Positions 9,117 to 18,883 are shown, counted from the stretch's first letter. The stretch: DNA of 64,000 bases from Lachnospiraceae bacterium (GCA_009774145.1 VSND01000003.1:62001-126000); one strand, 5' to 3'. Notes: generated from the letters alone by a model not told the origin. Numbers and translations: made by a program.

Positions 9117-9364
9117 GATATGAAAATGCATGGAAGGTGTCAGTAGCAACCTGCTTTCCAACAGAGAGGATGGGCCGCCGGCTGTAAGCCCGTTCAGGTT
9201 CAGGCAGAATTGCGAATTTCCCACCGGAGCAGCATTCCTGAAACATACAGTAGGGAATGACGTTTTCTGCACGTTACGCAGCAGGAGTGTCCGGCGTCAG
9301 ACGGAAATCAGGGTGGTACCGCGGAATAGAAGTTTCGTCCCTTTTGGGGATGAGACTTTTTTTA
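9117..9364 (+). promoter_or_regulatory. T-box riboswitch, tRNA-Phe type
   Basis: Leader RNA that senses uncharged tRNA and antiterminates pheST. The T-box core AGGGTGGTACCGCGG is at 9310-9324. The terminator stem AGTTTCGTCCC / GGGATGAGACT (9331-9341 / 9347-9357) is followed by a T run to 9363. A stem I region with an AGAGAG element lies at about 9160-9230; a TTC at 9218-9220 within GAATTTCCC is a plausible Phe specifier codon. The following genes, pheS and pheT, agree with that specificity. Confidence 0.9.
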
Positions 9365-9569
9365 ATGTTATACACACGGGCGATGAAATTTGCAGCTTAT
9401 CCCGCTCGTGAGTCTGGCTGCATGGCAGGTTTTGGCGACCATGAGTCTGTATAAACGGCGCTGAATGACTGCATGCATGGAACTCTGGTCCGTGTGCCGC
9501 TTATCATATTTTTTGCGGTTTTCAAATGCCGGATACAGAATCTGTTGATTTTCAGGAAGGAGTACAGAG
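9365..9569 (+). other. Leader between T-box terminator and pheS
   Basis: About 200 bases with no reading frame or recognisable structure beyond the AGGAAGGAG ribosome binding site just before pheS. Confidence 0.5.
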
Positions 9570-10589
9570 ATGAAAGAGAGATTGCAGAGAATCAGAGAAG
9601 AAGCAATTGAAAAGATCAAAGCATCTAAAAATCCGGAAGCTTTGAATGATGTGCGTGTGTCCATACTGGGGAAAAAGGGAGAACTGACCGCCCTTTTGAA
9701 AAGTATGAAGGAGATCGCCCCGGAAGAGCGTCCGGCGTTTGGGCAGCTGGTCAATGATACCAGGGCGGAGATCGAGCGCGTCATGGAGGATGCGAAAAAG
9801 CAGATGGAGCAGATGCTTCTGGAGATGAGACTGAAGACAGAGGTGATCGATGTAACGCTTCCGGCGAAGAAAAACAGCGTCGGGCATCGGCATCCGAATA
9901 CGATTGCGCTGGAGGAAGTGGAGCGTATTTTCATCGGCATGGGGTATGAAGTGATTGAAGGACCGGAAGTGGAATACGATCTCTATAATTTTGAGAAACT
10001 GAACATTCCGGCAAATCATCCGGCAAAGGATGAACAGGATACCTTTTACATCAATAAAGATATTGTTCTGCGCACCCAGACCTCTCCGGTACAGGCACGG
10101 ACCATGGAGAAGGGAAAGCTGCCGATTCGTATGATCTCTCCGGGACGGGTATTCCGTTCGGATGAAGTGGATGCAACGCATTCTCCGTCTTTTCATCAGA
10201 TTGAGGGACTGGTGATTGACAAAAATATAACATTCGCGGATCTGAAGGGAACGCTGGAGGAGTTTGCAAAGGAGCTGTTCGGCGAGGAGACGAAGACGAA
10301 ATTCCGTCCCCATCATTTTCCGTTTACAGAACCCAGTGCAGAGGTGGATGTATCCTGTTTTAAATGCAAAGGTAAGGGCTGCCGGTTCTGTAAAGGTTCC
10401 GGCTGGATCGAGATCCTGGGCTGCGGCATGGTGCACCCGCACGTGCTGGAGATGTGCGGGATCGATCCGGAGGAGTATACCGGGTTTGCATTCGGCGTAG
10501 GCCTGGAGCGGATTGCGCTTCTGAAGTATGAGATTGATGACATGCGGCTCTTATATGAGAATGATATAAGATTCCTGCGCCAGTTCTAG
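9570..10589 (+). CDS. pheS: Phenylalanyl-tRNA synthetase alpha subunit
   Basis: 339 residues, the usual length. An N-terminal coiled-coil (about 1-85) that contacts tRNA is followed by the class II catalytic core, with the motif 2 region (RTQTSPVQARTM, FRSDEVDATHSPSFHQIEG) and motif 3 (GFAFGVGLERIALLKYEI). Forms the alpha2-beta2 enzyme with PheT, which follows after about 60 bases. AAGGAG precedes the ATG. Controlled by the T-box upstream. Confidence 0.97.
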   Translation: MKERLQRIREEAIEKIKASKNPEALNDVRVSILGKKGELTALLKSMKEIAPEERPAFGQLVNDTRAEIERVMEDAKKQMEQMLLEMRLKTEVIDVTLPAKKNSVGHRHPNTIALEEVERIFIGMGYEVIEGPEVEYDLYNFEKLNIPANHPAKDEQDTFYINKDIVLRTQTSPVQARTMEKGKLPIRMISPGRVFRSDEVDATHSPSFHQIEGLVIDKNITFADLKGTLEEFAKELFGEETKTKFRPHHFPFTEPSAEVDVSCFKCKGKGCRFCKGSGWIEILGCGMVHPHVLEMCGIDPEEYTGFAFGVGLERIALLKYEIDDMRLLYENDIRFLRQF

Positions 10590-10650
10590 AACAACGGTAA
10601 CAGAGCATCCTGAGAGGCGGATGCGGAACTATAACAAAAAGGAGAAAGAT

Positions 10651-13071
10651 ATGAATACATCTTTATCATGGATAAAAGCATATGTGCCGGAACTTGATGT
10701 GACGGCCCAGGAATTCACGGATGCCATGACTCTGTCCGGCTCCAAGGTAGAAGGATTTAAGAGGATGGATGCAGACCTGGAGCGAATCATCATCGGACAG
10801 ATTGAAAAAATTGAACCCCATCCAAATGCGGACAAACTGATCGTCTGCCAGGTAAATGTGGGAAAAGAGGAGAATATTCAGATTGTAACCGGAGCTCCAA
10901 ATGTAAAAGAGGGGGATAAGGTGCCGGTCGTACTGGATGGAGGCCGCGTGGCAGGAGGACATGACGGCAAGATGACGGATGGAGGCATCAAAATCAAAAA
11001 AGGAAAGCTTCGCGGGATCGAGTCCAATGGTATGATGTGCTCGATTGAAGAGCTTGGTTCCAGCCGTGACATGTATCCGGAGGCTCCGGAGCTTGGGATC
11101 TATATCTTCCCGGAGGATGCCAGGGTTGGTGCAGACGCGGTGGAAGCTCTGGGACTTCGGGATGTGGTGTTTGAATTTGAGATTACTTCCAACCGGGTAG
11201 ACTGTTACAGTATTCTGGGGCTTGCAAGAGAAGCGGCAGCCACCTTCCGCAAAGAGTATAAGGCTCCGGTTGTGGAAGTAAAGGGAAGCGGAGACGATGT
11301 AAACAATTATATCAAAGTCGAAGTGAAAGACCCTGCGCTGTGCCCCAGATACTGTGCAAGGGTAGTGAAGAATATCAGGCTGGCGCCGTCGCCGGAGTGG
11401 ATGCAGAGAAGGCTTGCTTCTGTGGGCATCCGTCCGATTAATAATGTGGTCGATATCACCAACTATGTAATGGAAGAATACGGACAGCCCATGCATGCCT
11501 ATGATCTGGATACCATTGCAGATCATAAGATTGTGGTTCGCCGTGCCGAAAAAGGAGAAAAATTTATCACTCTGGACGGCCAGGAACGTACCATGGACGA
11601 TTCGATTCTGATGATCTGCGACGGTGAAAAAGCGGTCGGTATGGCAGGAATCATGGGCGGCGAGAACTCCATGATTACCGGCGATGTACACACCATGCTG
11701 TTTGAGGCGGCATGCTTTGACGGCACCAATATCCGCCTGTCCAGCAAAAAAGCAGGACTTCGTACAGAGGCTTCCGGCAAATTTGAAAAAGGACTGGATC
11801 CGAACAATGCAGAGGCGGCCATCAACCGGGCCTGCCAGCTGATCGAAGAACTGGGAGCCGGAGAAGTGGTAAACGGTATGGTGGATGTGTATGAAGAAAA
11901 GAGAGAACCGGTCCGGGTAGCATTTGAACCGGAACGTATCAATGCACTTCTGGGAACCGCATTAAGTGCGGAGCAGATGCTGTCTTACTTTGAGCCGCTG
12001 GGACTTCAGTACGAAGAAAGCTCCAGAGAACTGATTGTACCGACTTTCCGTCAGGATCTGCTGCGGACGGCGGATATCACAGAGGAAGTGGCGCGCTTTT
12101 ATGGATATGACAATATACCGACGACGCTTCCCAAAGGAGAGGCGACCACAGGAAAGCTTCCGTTCTATCTGAGAGTGGAGGCAGTGGCAAGGGATATTGC
12201 AGAGTTCTGCGGGTTCTCACAGGGGATGAATTACAGCTTTGAGAGTCCGAAAGTATTTGATAAGCTGATGCTGCCTGCGGATGCGCCGGAGCGTCAGGCG
12301 GTTGTGATCTCCAATCCGCTGGGAGAGGATTTCTCCATTATGAGAACGGTCTCGCTGAACGGCATGCTGACCTCTCTGGCAACCAACTATAACCGGAGAA
12401 ATAAAAATGTCCGCCTTTATGAGCTGGGAAATATTTATCTTCCAAAGAGCCTTCCGCTTCAGGAACTGCCGGATGAGCGGATGCAGTTCACCCTTGGAAT
12501 GTACGGAGATGGAGATTTTTTCACCATGAAGGGCGTGGTGGAAGAATTCCTGGATAAGATCGGCATGTGTAAAAAGGAAGTCTATGATCCGAAAGCCGGT
12601 AAGCCGTTTCTTCATCCGGGCCGTCAGGCGAATCTTGTCTATGACGGCACGCAGATCGGATATATGGGGGAAGTTCACCCGACCGTTGCGCATGCTTATG
12701 GCATTGGAGAGAGGGCATATGTAGCGGTTCTGGATATGCCGTCGGTTGTGGAAAAAGCGACTTTTGACCGGAAATACGAAGGAATTGCCAGATTCCCGGC
12801 AGTGACGAGGGATATTTCCATGGTTGTCCCGAAGAATATTCTGGCAGGGCAGATTGAGGAAATGATTGCGGTCCGGGGCGGAAAGATTCTGGAAAGCTGT
12901 GAACTTTTTGATGTGTATGAAGGCGCTCAGATTCAGGAAGGGTATAAATCGGTGGCATATTCGATTGTCTTCCGTGCAAAGGATAAGACGCTGGAGGAAG
13001 CAGAGATTACGGCAGTCATGAAAAAGATTCTGAACGGGCTTCAGTCCCTTGGTGCGGAGCTTAGACAGTAA
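10651..13071 (+). CDS. pheT: Phenylalanyl-tRNA synthetase beta subunit
   Basis: About 806 residues, standard bacterial length. Domains in order: a tRNA-binding OB fold (about 40-150, with HPNADKLIVCQVNVG), the B3/B4 editing domain (about 210-400, with NRVDCYSILGLAREAAA), B5, the catalytic-like domain, and the C-terminal anticodon-binding fold (RFPAVTRDISMVVP). ATG 10651 follows AAGGAGAAAG and gives the typical MNTSLSWIKAYVP start. Its stop overlaps the start of the next gene by one base (TAATG). Confidence 0.97.
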   Translation: MNTSLSWIKAYVPELDVTAQEFTDAMTLSGSKVEGFKRMDADLERIIIGQIEKIEPHPNADKLIVCQVNVGKEENIQIVTGAPNVKEGDKVPVVLDGGRVAGGHDGKMTDGGIKIKKGKLRGIESNGMMCSIEELGSSRDMYPEAPELGIYIFPEDARVGADAVEALGLRDVVFEFEITSNRVDCYSILGLAREAAATFRKEYKAPVVEVKGSGDDVNNYIKVEVKDPALCPRYCARVVKNIRLAPSPEWMQRRLASVGIRPINNVVDITNYVMEEYGQPMHAYDLDTIADHKIVVRRAEKGEKFITLDGQERTMDDSILMICDGEKAVGMAGIMGGENSMITGDVHTMLFEAACFDGTNIRLSSKKAGLRTEASGKFEKGLDPNNAEAAINRACQLIEELGAGEVVNGMVDVYEEKREPVRVAFEPERINALLGTALSAEQMLSYFEPLGLQYEESSRELIVPTFRQDLLRTADITEEVARFYGYDNIPTTLPKGEATTGKLPFYLRVEAVARDIAEFCGFSQGMNYSFESPKVFDKLMLPADAPERQAVVISNPLGEDFSIMRTVSLNGMLTSLATNYNRRNKNVRLYELGNIYLPKSLPLQELPDERMQFTLGMYGDGDFFTMKGVVEEFLDKIGMCKKEVYDPKAGKPFLHPGRQANLVYDGTQIGYMGEVHPTVAHAYGIGERAYVAVLDMPSVVEKATFDRKYEGIARFPAVTRDISMVVPKNILAGQIEEMIAVRGGKILESCELFDVYEGAQIQEGYKSVAYSIVFRAKDKTLEEAEITAVMKKILNGLQSLGAELRQ

Positions 13072-14753
13072 TGAGCAGAGGGAAATTGGTCAGGGTGCTG
13101 CTTCTTATGGCGGCATCCCTGCTCCTGCTTACCGTAGCGGTGATCAGTCCGTCCAGGGCAGAGTCCATGGAGCAGGCGGCCCGTGTGACGGTATCTCAGG
13201 ATGCATCCTTCTGCGAAGGGGATCTGCTTCTGGAACTGTCCTGCCGGAAAGGAGACGCAATCTTCTATACACTGGATGGAAGCATCCCAACACTGGACAG
13301 TATGCGCTACGAAGGGCCGGTGCGCCTGCCCGCCTCTGAGCAGGTACAGAGCTGTGTGCTGCGTGCCTGCGCCTGTGATGAGAATACCGGAACCTGGGGA
13401 GAACTGTTTACCCGCACTTATTTTTATGCAGAACATATGGAGACAGTCCGGGAACGGTTCAGTACCTGCATCGTCTGTCTGACCAGCGATCCGTATAATC
13501 TGTATGATTATGAGCATGGAATCATGGTAGAGGGAAAGATTCGGGATGAATACCGGGCAGGCGAGGAGTATGTCTCAGGAAAGCTGACGCAGCCTGCGAA
13601 TTTTACACAGGAGGGCCGGGACTGGGAACGGGATGTCTATGTGGAGATCCTCTCTCCTGACGGGGAACGGCTGGTGGCTCAGGATGCCGGCATCCGGATC
13701 TTCGGGCATGCCAGCAGGCAGTATTATTATAAATCCTTCAAACTGTATGCCCGGGAGGAATATGGCAGGGACACGTTTTCCTGTCCGCTTTTTGCGGATA
13801 ATCTTCCGGGACAAAGGGATGAGGTGCAGGATTCCTATGAGAGGCTGGTGGTTCGTGCCCATGGCTTTGACAAAAGTGTCACATTGTTCCGGGAAGAGCT
13901 TTTTCAGAGACTGTGCAGTCAGATTGAAGGGATCGATACGAAATCTGTAGCAGCGGCGTCCGTATGGCTGAATGGGGAATACTATAATTTTGAATGGCTT
14001 CAGGAAGTCTATGATGACCGTTATATGGAGGAAAATTATGGTCTGATGCAGCCGGCGGACAGTTATCGGAAAGTAAAGCTGAGAGATGATAAGATCCGCG
14101 AGGATGTGGATGCGGATGAAGACGATCATCGGGCATATGCAGATTATGAGCTTCTGGCAGAATATGCGGATCAGGATCTGACAGACGACCGGATCTTCGA
14201 CGAGTTTCAAAAGCGGATCGATGTGGACAATATGATGCAGTATTTTGCCATTGAGACCTACATCGGAAACTGGGACTGGCCGCTGAACAATGTAAAGCTG
14301 TATCGATATTACAGCTCAAATGGGATATATGGAGACGGGCGGCAGGACGGACGGTGGCGTTATCTGTATTATGATATGGAAGCAGGATTCAATATCTTCA
14401 ACGAACCGGAGGAAGACTGGCTGTCCATCCGGACGGTTATGGAAGAGAGCAGTCTGTTTGGGGCAGTTATGAAGCGTCCGGACATGCAGGAAAAGTTTGC
14501 AGCTTACATAGATCTGTGTATCCATGAATATTTTACAGAAGAAAAGGTCCGCGCGGCAGTCAGACAGCTTCAGGAAGAGCGGGACCGTGAGCTTGCCGAA
14601 AGCTTTGCCTATAAGCAGAGCATTGATGAGACGTATACGCTGGATATGGAAGAAGTAGAGCAGAATCTGGAGACGATTTATGAATTTGTTGAAAAACGCC
14701 CGGAGATGATGCGGGCAGAAGCAGAGTCACTGTTTGGAATCCGGATAGAATGA
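13071..14753 (+). CDS. Secreted CotH-kinase family protein with chitobiase-like domain
   Basis: 560 residues with a signal peptide or N-terminal anchor (about 8-30), a chitobiase/hexosaminidase C-terminal type beta domain (about 45-110, IFYTLDGSIPT) and a CotH kinase domain (about 200-480, with GIRIFGHASRQ, YERLVVRAHGFD, and WDWPLNNVKLYRYY plus YYDMEAGF). CotH phosphorylates coat or surface proteins in spore formers; secreted clostridial relatives may modify extracellular or cellulosomal proteins. Start codon shares its A with the pheT stop, so it is co-transcribed with a housekeeping operon, which is unexpected. Confidence 0.8.
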   Translation: MSRGKLVRVLLLMAASLLLLTVAVISPSRAESMEQAARVTVSQDASFCEGDLLLELSCRKGDAIFYTLDGSIPTLDSMRYEGPVRLPASEQVQSCVLRACACDENTGTWGELFTRTYFYAEHMETVRERFSTCIVCLTSDPYNLYDYEHGIMVEGKIRDEYRAGEEYVSGKLTQPANFTQEGRDWERDVYVEILSPDGERLVAQDAGIRIFGHASRQYYYKSFKLYAREEYGRDTFSCPLFADNLPGQRDEVQDSYERLVVRAHGFDKSVTLFREELFQRLCSQIEGIDTKSVAAASVWLNGEYYNFEWLQEVYDDRYMEENYGLMQPADSYRKVKLRDDKIREDVDADEDDHRAYADYELLAEYADQDLTDDRIFDEFQKRIDVDNMMQYFAIETYIGNWDWPLNNVKLYRYYSSNGIYGDGRQDGRWRYLYYDMEAGFNIFNEPEEDWLSIRTVMEESSLFGAVMKRPDMQEKFAAYIDLCIHEYFTEEKVRAAVRQLQEERDRELAESFAYKQSIDETYTLDMEEVEQNLETIYEFVEKRPEMMRAEAESLFGIRIE

Positions 14754-14770
14754 GAAAACAGAGGGTATCT

Positions 14771-15796
14771 ATGAATTTACATGATTTTTATTATGAGCTT
14801 CCCCAAGAGCTGATTGCACAGGATCCGCTGCCGGACCGGTCAGGGTCCAGGCTTTTGCTGCTGGATCGTAAGACCGGGGAGACAGAACATCACATATTCA
14901 GAGACATTGTCGATTATCTGAACCCGGGAGACTGCCTGGCAGTGAATAATACGAAGGTCATTCCGGCGCGTCTGATCGGAAGCAGGGCAGAGACGGGAGC
15001 AAAGATCGAGGTGCTTCTTCTGAAACGAGGGGAAGACGATGTGTGGGAGACGCTGGTAAAGCCGGGGAAAAAGGCAAAACCGGGCACGAAAATCCTCTTT
15101 GGCGGCGGCCTTCTGACGGGAGAAGTGCTGGAAGTGATCGAGGACGGGAATCGGAAGATCCGGTTTCAATATGAAGGAATCTTTGAGGAGATCCTGGATC
15201 AGCTTGGGCAGATGCCGCTTCCGCCGTATATCACGCATCAGCTGAAGGACAAAAACCGCTATCAGACCGTCTACGCAAAGCACGACGGTTCCGCTGCGGC
15301 GCCGACGGCGGGGCTGCATTTTACGCCGGAGCTTCTCCGGAAGATTGAGGAAAAGGGTGTTCTTATTGCACATGTGACGCTTCATGTGGGGCTTGGGACA
15401 TTCCGTCCGGTGAAAGTGGAGAACATTCTGGAACATCATATGCATTCCGAATTTTATATGGTGGAGGAAGAACAGGCCCGTCTGATCAATGAGACAAAAA
15501 AACAGGGTGGCCGGGTGATCGCTGTGGGAACCACCAGCTGCAGAACACTGGAATCGGCGGCGGGAGAAGACGGGATCCTGAAGGCCGGAAGCGGATGGAC
15601 GGATATCTTCATCTATCCCGGATATGAATTCCGGCTGACGGATGGTCTGATTACAAATTTCCATCTGCCGGAGTCTACATTGATGATGCTGGTCTCCGCT
15701 CTGGCAGGCCGGGACAGAATTATGAATGCCTATGCAGAAGCGGTGAAGGAGCGGTATCGCTTTTTCAGCTTTGGGGATGCTATGTTGGTGTTGTAG
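14771..15796 (+). CDS. queA: tRNA preQ1(34) S-adenosylmethionine ribosyltransferase-isomerase
   Basis: 341 residues, standard length. Transfers and rearranges the ribose of SAM onto preQ1 in the tRNA wobble position to make epoxyqueuosine. The start (MNLHDFYYELPQELIAQ), NNTKVIPARL, AAPTAGLHF and LITNFHLPESTLMML are family hallmarks. ATG 14771 matches the family N-terminus and follows an AGAGGG; the upstream in-frame ATG at 14750 overlaps the CotH gene. Last clear host gene before the prophage. Confidence 0.96.
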   Translation: MNLHDFYYELPQELIAQDPLPDRSGSRLLLLDRKTGETEHHIFRDIVDYLNPGDCLAVNNTKVIPARLIGSRAETGAKIEVLLLKRGEDDVWETLVKPGKKAKPGTKILFGGGLLTGEVLEVIEDGNRKIRFQYEGIFEEILDQLGQMPLPPYITHQLKDKNRYQTVYAKHDGSAAAPTAGLHFTPELLRKIEEKGVLIAHVTLHVGLGTFRPVKVENILEHHMHSEFYMVEEEQARLINETKKQGGRVIAVGTTSCRTLESAAGEDGILKAGSGWTDIFIYPGYEFRLTDGLITNFHLPESTLMMLVSALAGRDRIMNAYAEAVKERYRFFSFGDAMLVL

Positions 15797-15837
15797 CATT
15801 AAAATCGTACTTTTGTAAAGTTAATAGGAGGATAGAG

Positions 15838-16110
15838 ATGGCGCTTTCTGGTAAAAATGCCTGGACATGGGCTGGGGAACAAAATAATAGCGCGGTTACG
15901 GAAATTCTGCCTGCAAGTGATGGTGGAGATTTATTCCAGAAAAACGGTCGCCTTGCGGTTCCCTCCGGCCTGGTAGGCCCTTGCGGCATACCGAAAAGTG
16001 AATGGGGGTCGTCTCCATACCGGGTAGGGGACCATTCCATATGCAGGAGCGACAGCCGGGATTGCAGCCGGTGTCCCATGAATCCAAACAGATCAGAAAA
16101 TGAAGAATAA
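15838..16110 (+). CDS. Possible small ORF at the prophage boundary
   Basis: 90 codons beginning with ATG 9 bases after AGGAGG. The translation (MALSGKNAWTWAGEQ..., later a Cys-containing tail CSRCPMN) matches nothing recognised. It lies between queA and the integrase and could be a host gene truncated by integration, a small phage gene, or chance. No independent support beyond the ribosome binding site. Confidence 0.3.
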   Translation: MALSGKNAWTWAGEQNNSAVTEILPASDGGDLFQKNGRLAVPSGLVGPCGIPKSEWGSSPYRVGDHSICRSDSRDCSRCPMNPNRSENEE

Positions 16111-16115
16111 GAAAG

Positions 16116-16141
16116 CCCCAGGAGAATCAAAGCTCCTGGGG
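16116..16141. terminator. Bidirectional terminator hairpin
   Basis: Nine-base stem CCCCAGGAG / CTCCTGGGG with an 8-base loop. The minus strand, which carries the integrase message, ends in a T-rich tract after the stem; the plus strand also has ATTTT. Confidence 0.75.
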
Positions 16142-16156
16142 TATTTTGTCCCATCA

Positions 16157-17890
16157 TCACCGGTAAATGAAAGAATGGGACAGTCCATTTTTGAAAACGA
16201 TGGAGCAGATGCGGCCGTCCATAATGGAGATGCTGTCAATGATTCCACGGAGGAATGTTTTCAAGACATCCGCATCCACAGACGATGCCAGGCGCTTATA
16301 ATTGACATAGTTTCTCCCGGATAGGTTCTGCGATATGATGAACTCGCTGGCCCTCTGCACAAAGATTTCATCGGACACGGACTGGTTCCAGGTGTCCGGG
16401 TTTTCCATTCCTATCCGCTCATTGATGCCCTCCAGGTTCTCAATGAGCTTTTCTTTTTCAATGATGTATTCCTTTTCGGACATCGCATCATCGGAATAAA
16501 GGTAAAGGTTCGTCAGACGCTCCAGGGCGCGTTCTATCTTCTGCTTTTCCTTCCGGAGCCTTGAAAGTTCCGAATGCTGCTTTTTTTCGTCCTTTTTGAT
16601 TTTGACCCCCTTCCCATACACGTCTCCAGATATTTTCCCGGATGCCAGGACAGAGTATAGGTCATTCAGTCCATCCGGTTCAATTCCCTTTACCTGGATG
16701 AAGGTATCACCGTAGAGGAGGCGCCTTTGCAATTCCTCCGGAGAGGATATTTCGGCAAAGCCACGCTGCGCGTTAAGCATATTCAGTATATAGTTAAAAA
16801 CAAACTCCCCTACAATAGGATCAGAGATAGTTGGGCAGCCGCAGGCGGCAGGAGACTTCCGGCGTGTCGAGCAGGAGTATTTTGAATATTTCCATCCATC
16901 CCTTGTCACGTTGCCTGGAGAGCTGTTCATAGGCTTTTTGCAGGCATTACAATACATGAGGCCGCCGAACACATGAACATGTTTTGATTCGTGTTTCCTC
17001 TGGTGGATTTTGTACTGTTCTGCCTGGGAATCAAGGATAGCAATTACATGCTCTTTCTGCTCCCGGCTTATCATCGCCGGGTGATGGTCCTGGACGGTTA
17101 TCCATTCTGATTTATCCTTCTTTTTCTGGCGATTCCCTTCCTTTAGCCGGTTGTACTGGTAATCTCCGCAATAGAACACATTCCGCAGGATGATTAGGAG
17201 AGTAGTGGCAGACCATTGATTTCCGGCACGAGAGAACAGCTGGCGTTCATTAAGGATTCTGGCCACGCAGATCAGTGAACGATGCTCCTCATAAAGATTG
17301 TGCATCATTTCCACAACGGATTTCTCTGGCTCATTGAAAGAAAACTCCCCGGTCTGGATGTCATAATTATACCCATACGGAACACGGCCACCATTCCACA
17401 GACCGTTATTTGCCCTGGAAATCATGGTAGCGGTCACGCGCTCTGATGTCATGTTGCGCTCCAGCTCCGCAAAGACCAGGATGATTTTGAGCATGGCCTC
17501 TCCCATAGCGGTAGAGGTATCAAACTGTTCATTCTTGCTTACAAAAATGACGCCAAGCTCTTTCAGCTCATTGTACATGGAGGCAAAGTCCAGAAGGTTC
17601 CGGGAGATGCGGTCTATCTTCCAGACAAGGAGATGCGTGAAAACTCCCTGCCGGATCTGGGACATCATCTCCTGGAATTTTGGCCGGTCAGTATTTTTTC
17701 CGGAGTAGCCTGCATCCTCGAATATCACATAATCGTCTGTATTCAGAAGGAGTGACGCATACGCAATCAAGTCTTTTTTCTGCATTGGCAGAGAATCCTT
17801 ATCTACCTGGTATAGGGTGGAGACGCGGACATAGATAGCCACACGCACCTTGCTACGCTCCATCAATGCCTTTACTTTCTTATAAGCCAT
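16157..17890 (-). CDS. Large serine recombinase (phage integrase)
   Basis: About 577 residues. Catalyses attP x attB integration. An N-terminal resolvase-type catalytic domain has the nucleophile Ser24 in YVRVSTLYQ and the arginine-rich active-site part (WKIDRISRNL). It is followed by the recombinase domain (about 165-280), a zinc ribbon (GGLMYCNACKKPM ... CPTI, about 300-360) and a C-terminal coiled coil. The ATG at 17890 follows GGGAGGTA on the minus strand; upstream in-frame starts lie in the terminator and next gene. Position at the phage end fits the integrase. Confidence 0.93.
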   Translation of the reverse strand: MAYKKVKALMERSKVRVAIYVRVSTLYQVDKDSLPMQKKDLIAYASLLLNTDDYVIFEDAGYSGKNTDRPKFQEMMSQIRQGVFTHLLVWKIDRISRNLLDFASMYNELKELGVIFVSKNEQFDTSTAMGEAMLKIILVFAELERNMTSERVTATMISRANNGLWNGGRVPYGYNYDIQTGEFSFNEPEKSVVEMMHNLYEEHRSLICVARILNERQLFSRAGNQWSATTLLIILRNVFYCGDYQYNRLKEGNRQKKKDKSEWITVQDHHPAMISREQKEHVIAILDSQAEQYKIHQRKHESKHVHVFGGLMYCNACKKPMNSSPGNVTRDGWKYSKYSCSTRRKSPAACGCPTISDPIVGEFVFNYILNMLNAQRGFAEISSPEELQRRLLYGDTFIQVKGIEPDGLNDLYSVLASGKISGDVYGKGVKIKKDEKKQHSELSRLRKEKQKIERALERLTNLYLYSDDAMSEKEYIIEKEKLIENLEGINERIGMENPDTWNQSVSDEIFVQRASEFIISQNLSGRNYVNYKRLASSVDADVLKTFLRGIIDSISIMDGRICSIVFKNGLSHSFIYR

Positions 17891-17913
17891 AAGGAATACC
17901 TCCCCAAAAAGAA

Positions 17914-17932
17914 AAGCCCCTAAATGGGGCTT
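17914..17932 (-). terminator. Terminator of the leftward immunity operon
   Basis: Stem AAGCCCC / GGGGCTT with a 5-base loop; on the minus strand it is followed by TTTC. It lies between the 180-residue gene and the integrase. Confidence 0.65.
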
Positions 17933-17937
17933 GTGTG

Positions 17938-18480
17938 CTATATCGCAGCCTGCCGCTGGCAAGCGAACTGTGACAGGAACCGGGTTTCCGCCTGGCTTAT
18001 CCTGGAGTTTATCTCCCCGATTCTTCTGTCCCTGGACATGAGCAGCAGCTCCCGACACTCTTTTGTTGTGAATAGATGGCACTGGTAAATACCAGGAATA
18101 AAAGCCTTGCGGCAGATGGTTAGGAGTTCTTTTTCTGATATGCCGCATCTGCAGCAGAGGTCAAAAATTTTATTCACAATACCGGCATCTACAGAGGCAG
18201 TCGTTCTCCAGCTACGGAAATTGCCCTGCTGGTAATATAGCAGGCGCTCTATACTGTCAAAGCCGTTTAAGTCGGAATAGAACGCCATACAGTAATAAGC
18301 AACCGCTATCCGCAGGTTCCCTTCCAGTTCCACAAACCGGCCCTGGCGCATACGGACATCCCGGAGCAGGCGGTAATTTCCGGTTCTCAAATATAATTCT
18401 ACTTCCAGAGTGAGGCTATCCCACCGCATATCATTCCCGGTACCGTCCCCAGGAATAGGACGCATATAATCTGGCAACAT
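17938..18480 (-). CDS. Conserved phage protein of the immunity region
   Basis: 180 residues, no named domain recognised. Largely helical by composition, with a Cys pair (LCCRCGISEKELLTICRKAF) and an Arg-rich N-terminal half. Sits downstream of the repressor on the same strand, the usual place for proteins that modulate lysogeny, but no function can be assigned. Start ATG 18480 is preceded by a G-rich ribosome binding site. Confidence 0.6.
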   Translation of the reverse strand: MLPDYMRPIPGDGTGNDMRWDSLTLEVELYLRTGNYRLLRDVRMRQGRFVELEGNLRIAVAYYCMAFYSDLNGFDSIERLLYYQQGNFRSWRTTASVDAGIVNKIFDLCCRCGISEKELLTICRKAFIPGIYQCHLFTTKECRELLLMSRDRRIGEINSRISQAETRFLSQFACQRQAAI

Positions 18481-18523
18481 AATCTACCCCCCATTTTTCA
18501 TTTCCGCCGCTTGCGGATGCTGT

Positions 18524-18883
18524 CTATCCTAACAACCTTTTTTCCGCTTCTTGCATGGCGCTGTAAGTATCACACGCGCTTTTTATATATACAAAACACA
18601 TATCCTGGAGATTCGCAGGCAAAGAGCGCAGCATGGAAAGTATGGTCGATTCGTCCTGGGACAATGGCTGTGGTTCTCCAGGCTTTACATATTCACTCCC
18701 GGTAAGAAGGAGGTCTGTGGAACACTTGAGATATTCTGCTAAAGCAATTACAGCATCAGAATTTGGGGCGCTACCAGCTTGCCATCTTCCGATACTACCG
18801 GTACTTATTTTACATTCTTTCAACACTGGAGTAGGTTTCAAACCTTTCTTGTCACATATTTCTTTAAAATTATCCCAAAACAA
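18524..18883 (-). CDS. Phage repressor, XRE/CI-like HTH
   Basis: About 119 residues with an N-terminal Cro/CI-type HTH (FKEICDKKGLKPTPVLKECKISTGSIGRWQAG in the first 45 residues, recognition helix around STGSIGRW) and a short helical C-terminal part. TTG at 18883 is chosen because GGAGGTG lies 7 bases upstream; longer ATG-initiated versions run through the control region. Divergent from the rightward early genes, the standard lysogeny switch. Likely binds the ACGCC-N5-GTGAGTT sites nearby; that is inference. Confidence 0.85.
   Translation of the reverse strand: MFWDNFKEICDKKGLKPTPVLKECKISTGSIGRWQAGSAPNSDAVIALAEYLKCSTDLLLTGSEYVKPGEPQPLSQDESTILSMLRSLPANLQDMCFVYIKSACDTYSAMQEAEKRLLG

Larger units (their letters stand above)
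15797..16156. other. Presumed attL zone
   Basis: Inferred: the prophage integrase reads leftward with its 3' end at 16157 and queA is intact to the left, so the left junction should fall in this interval. The matching attR is outside the window, so the core sequence cannot be read. Confidence 0.45.
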
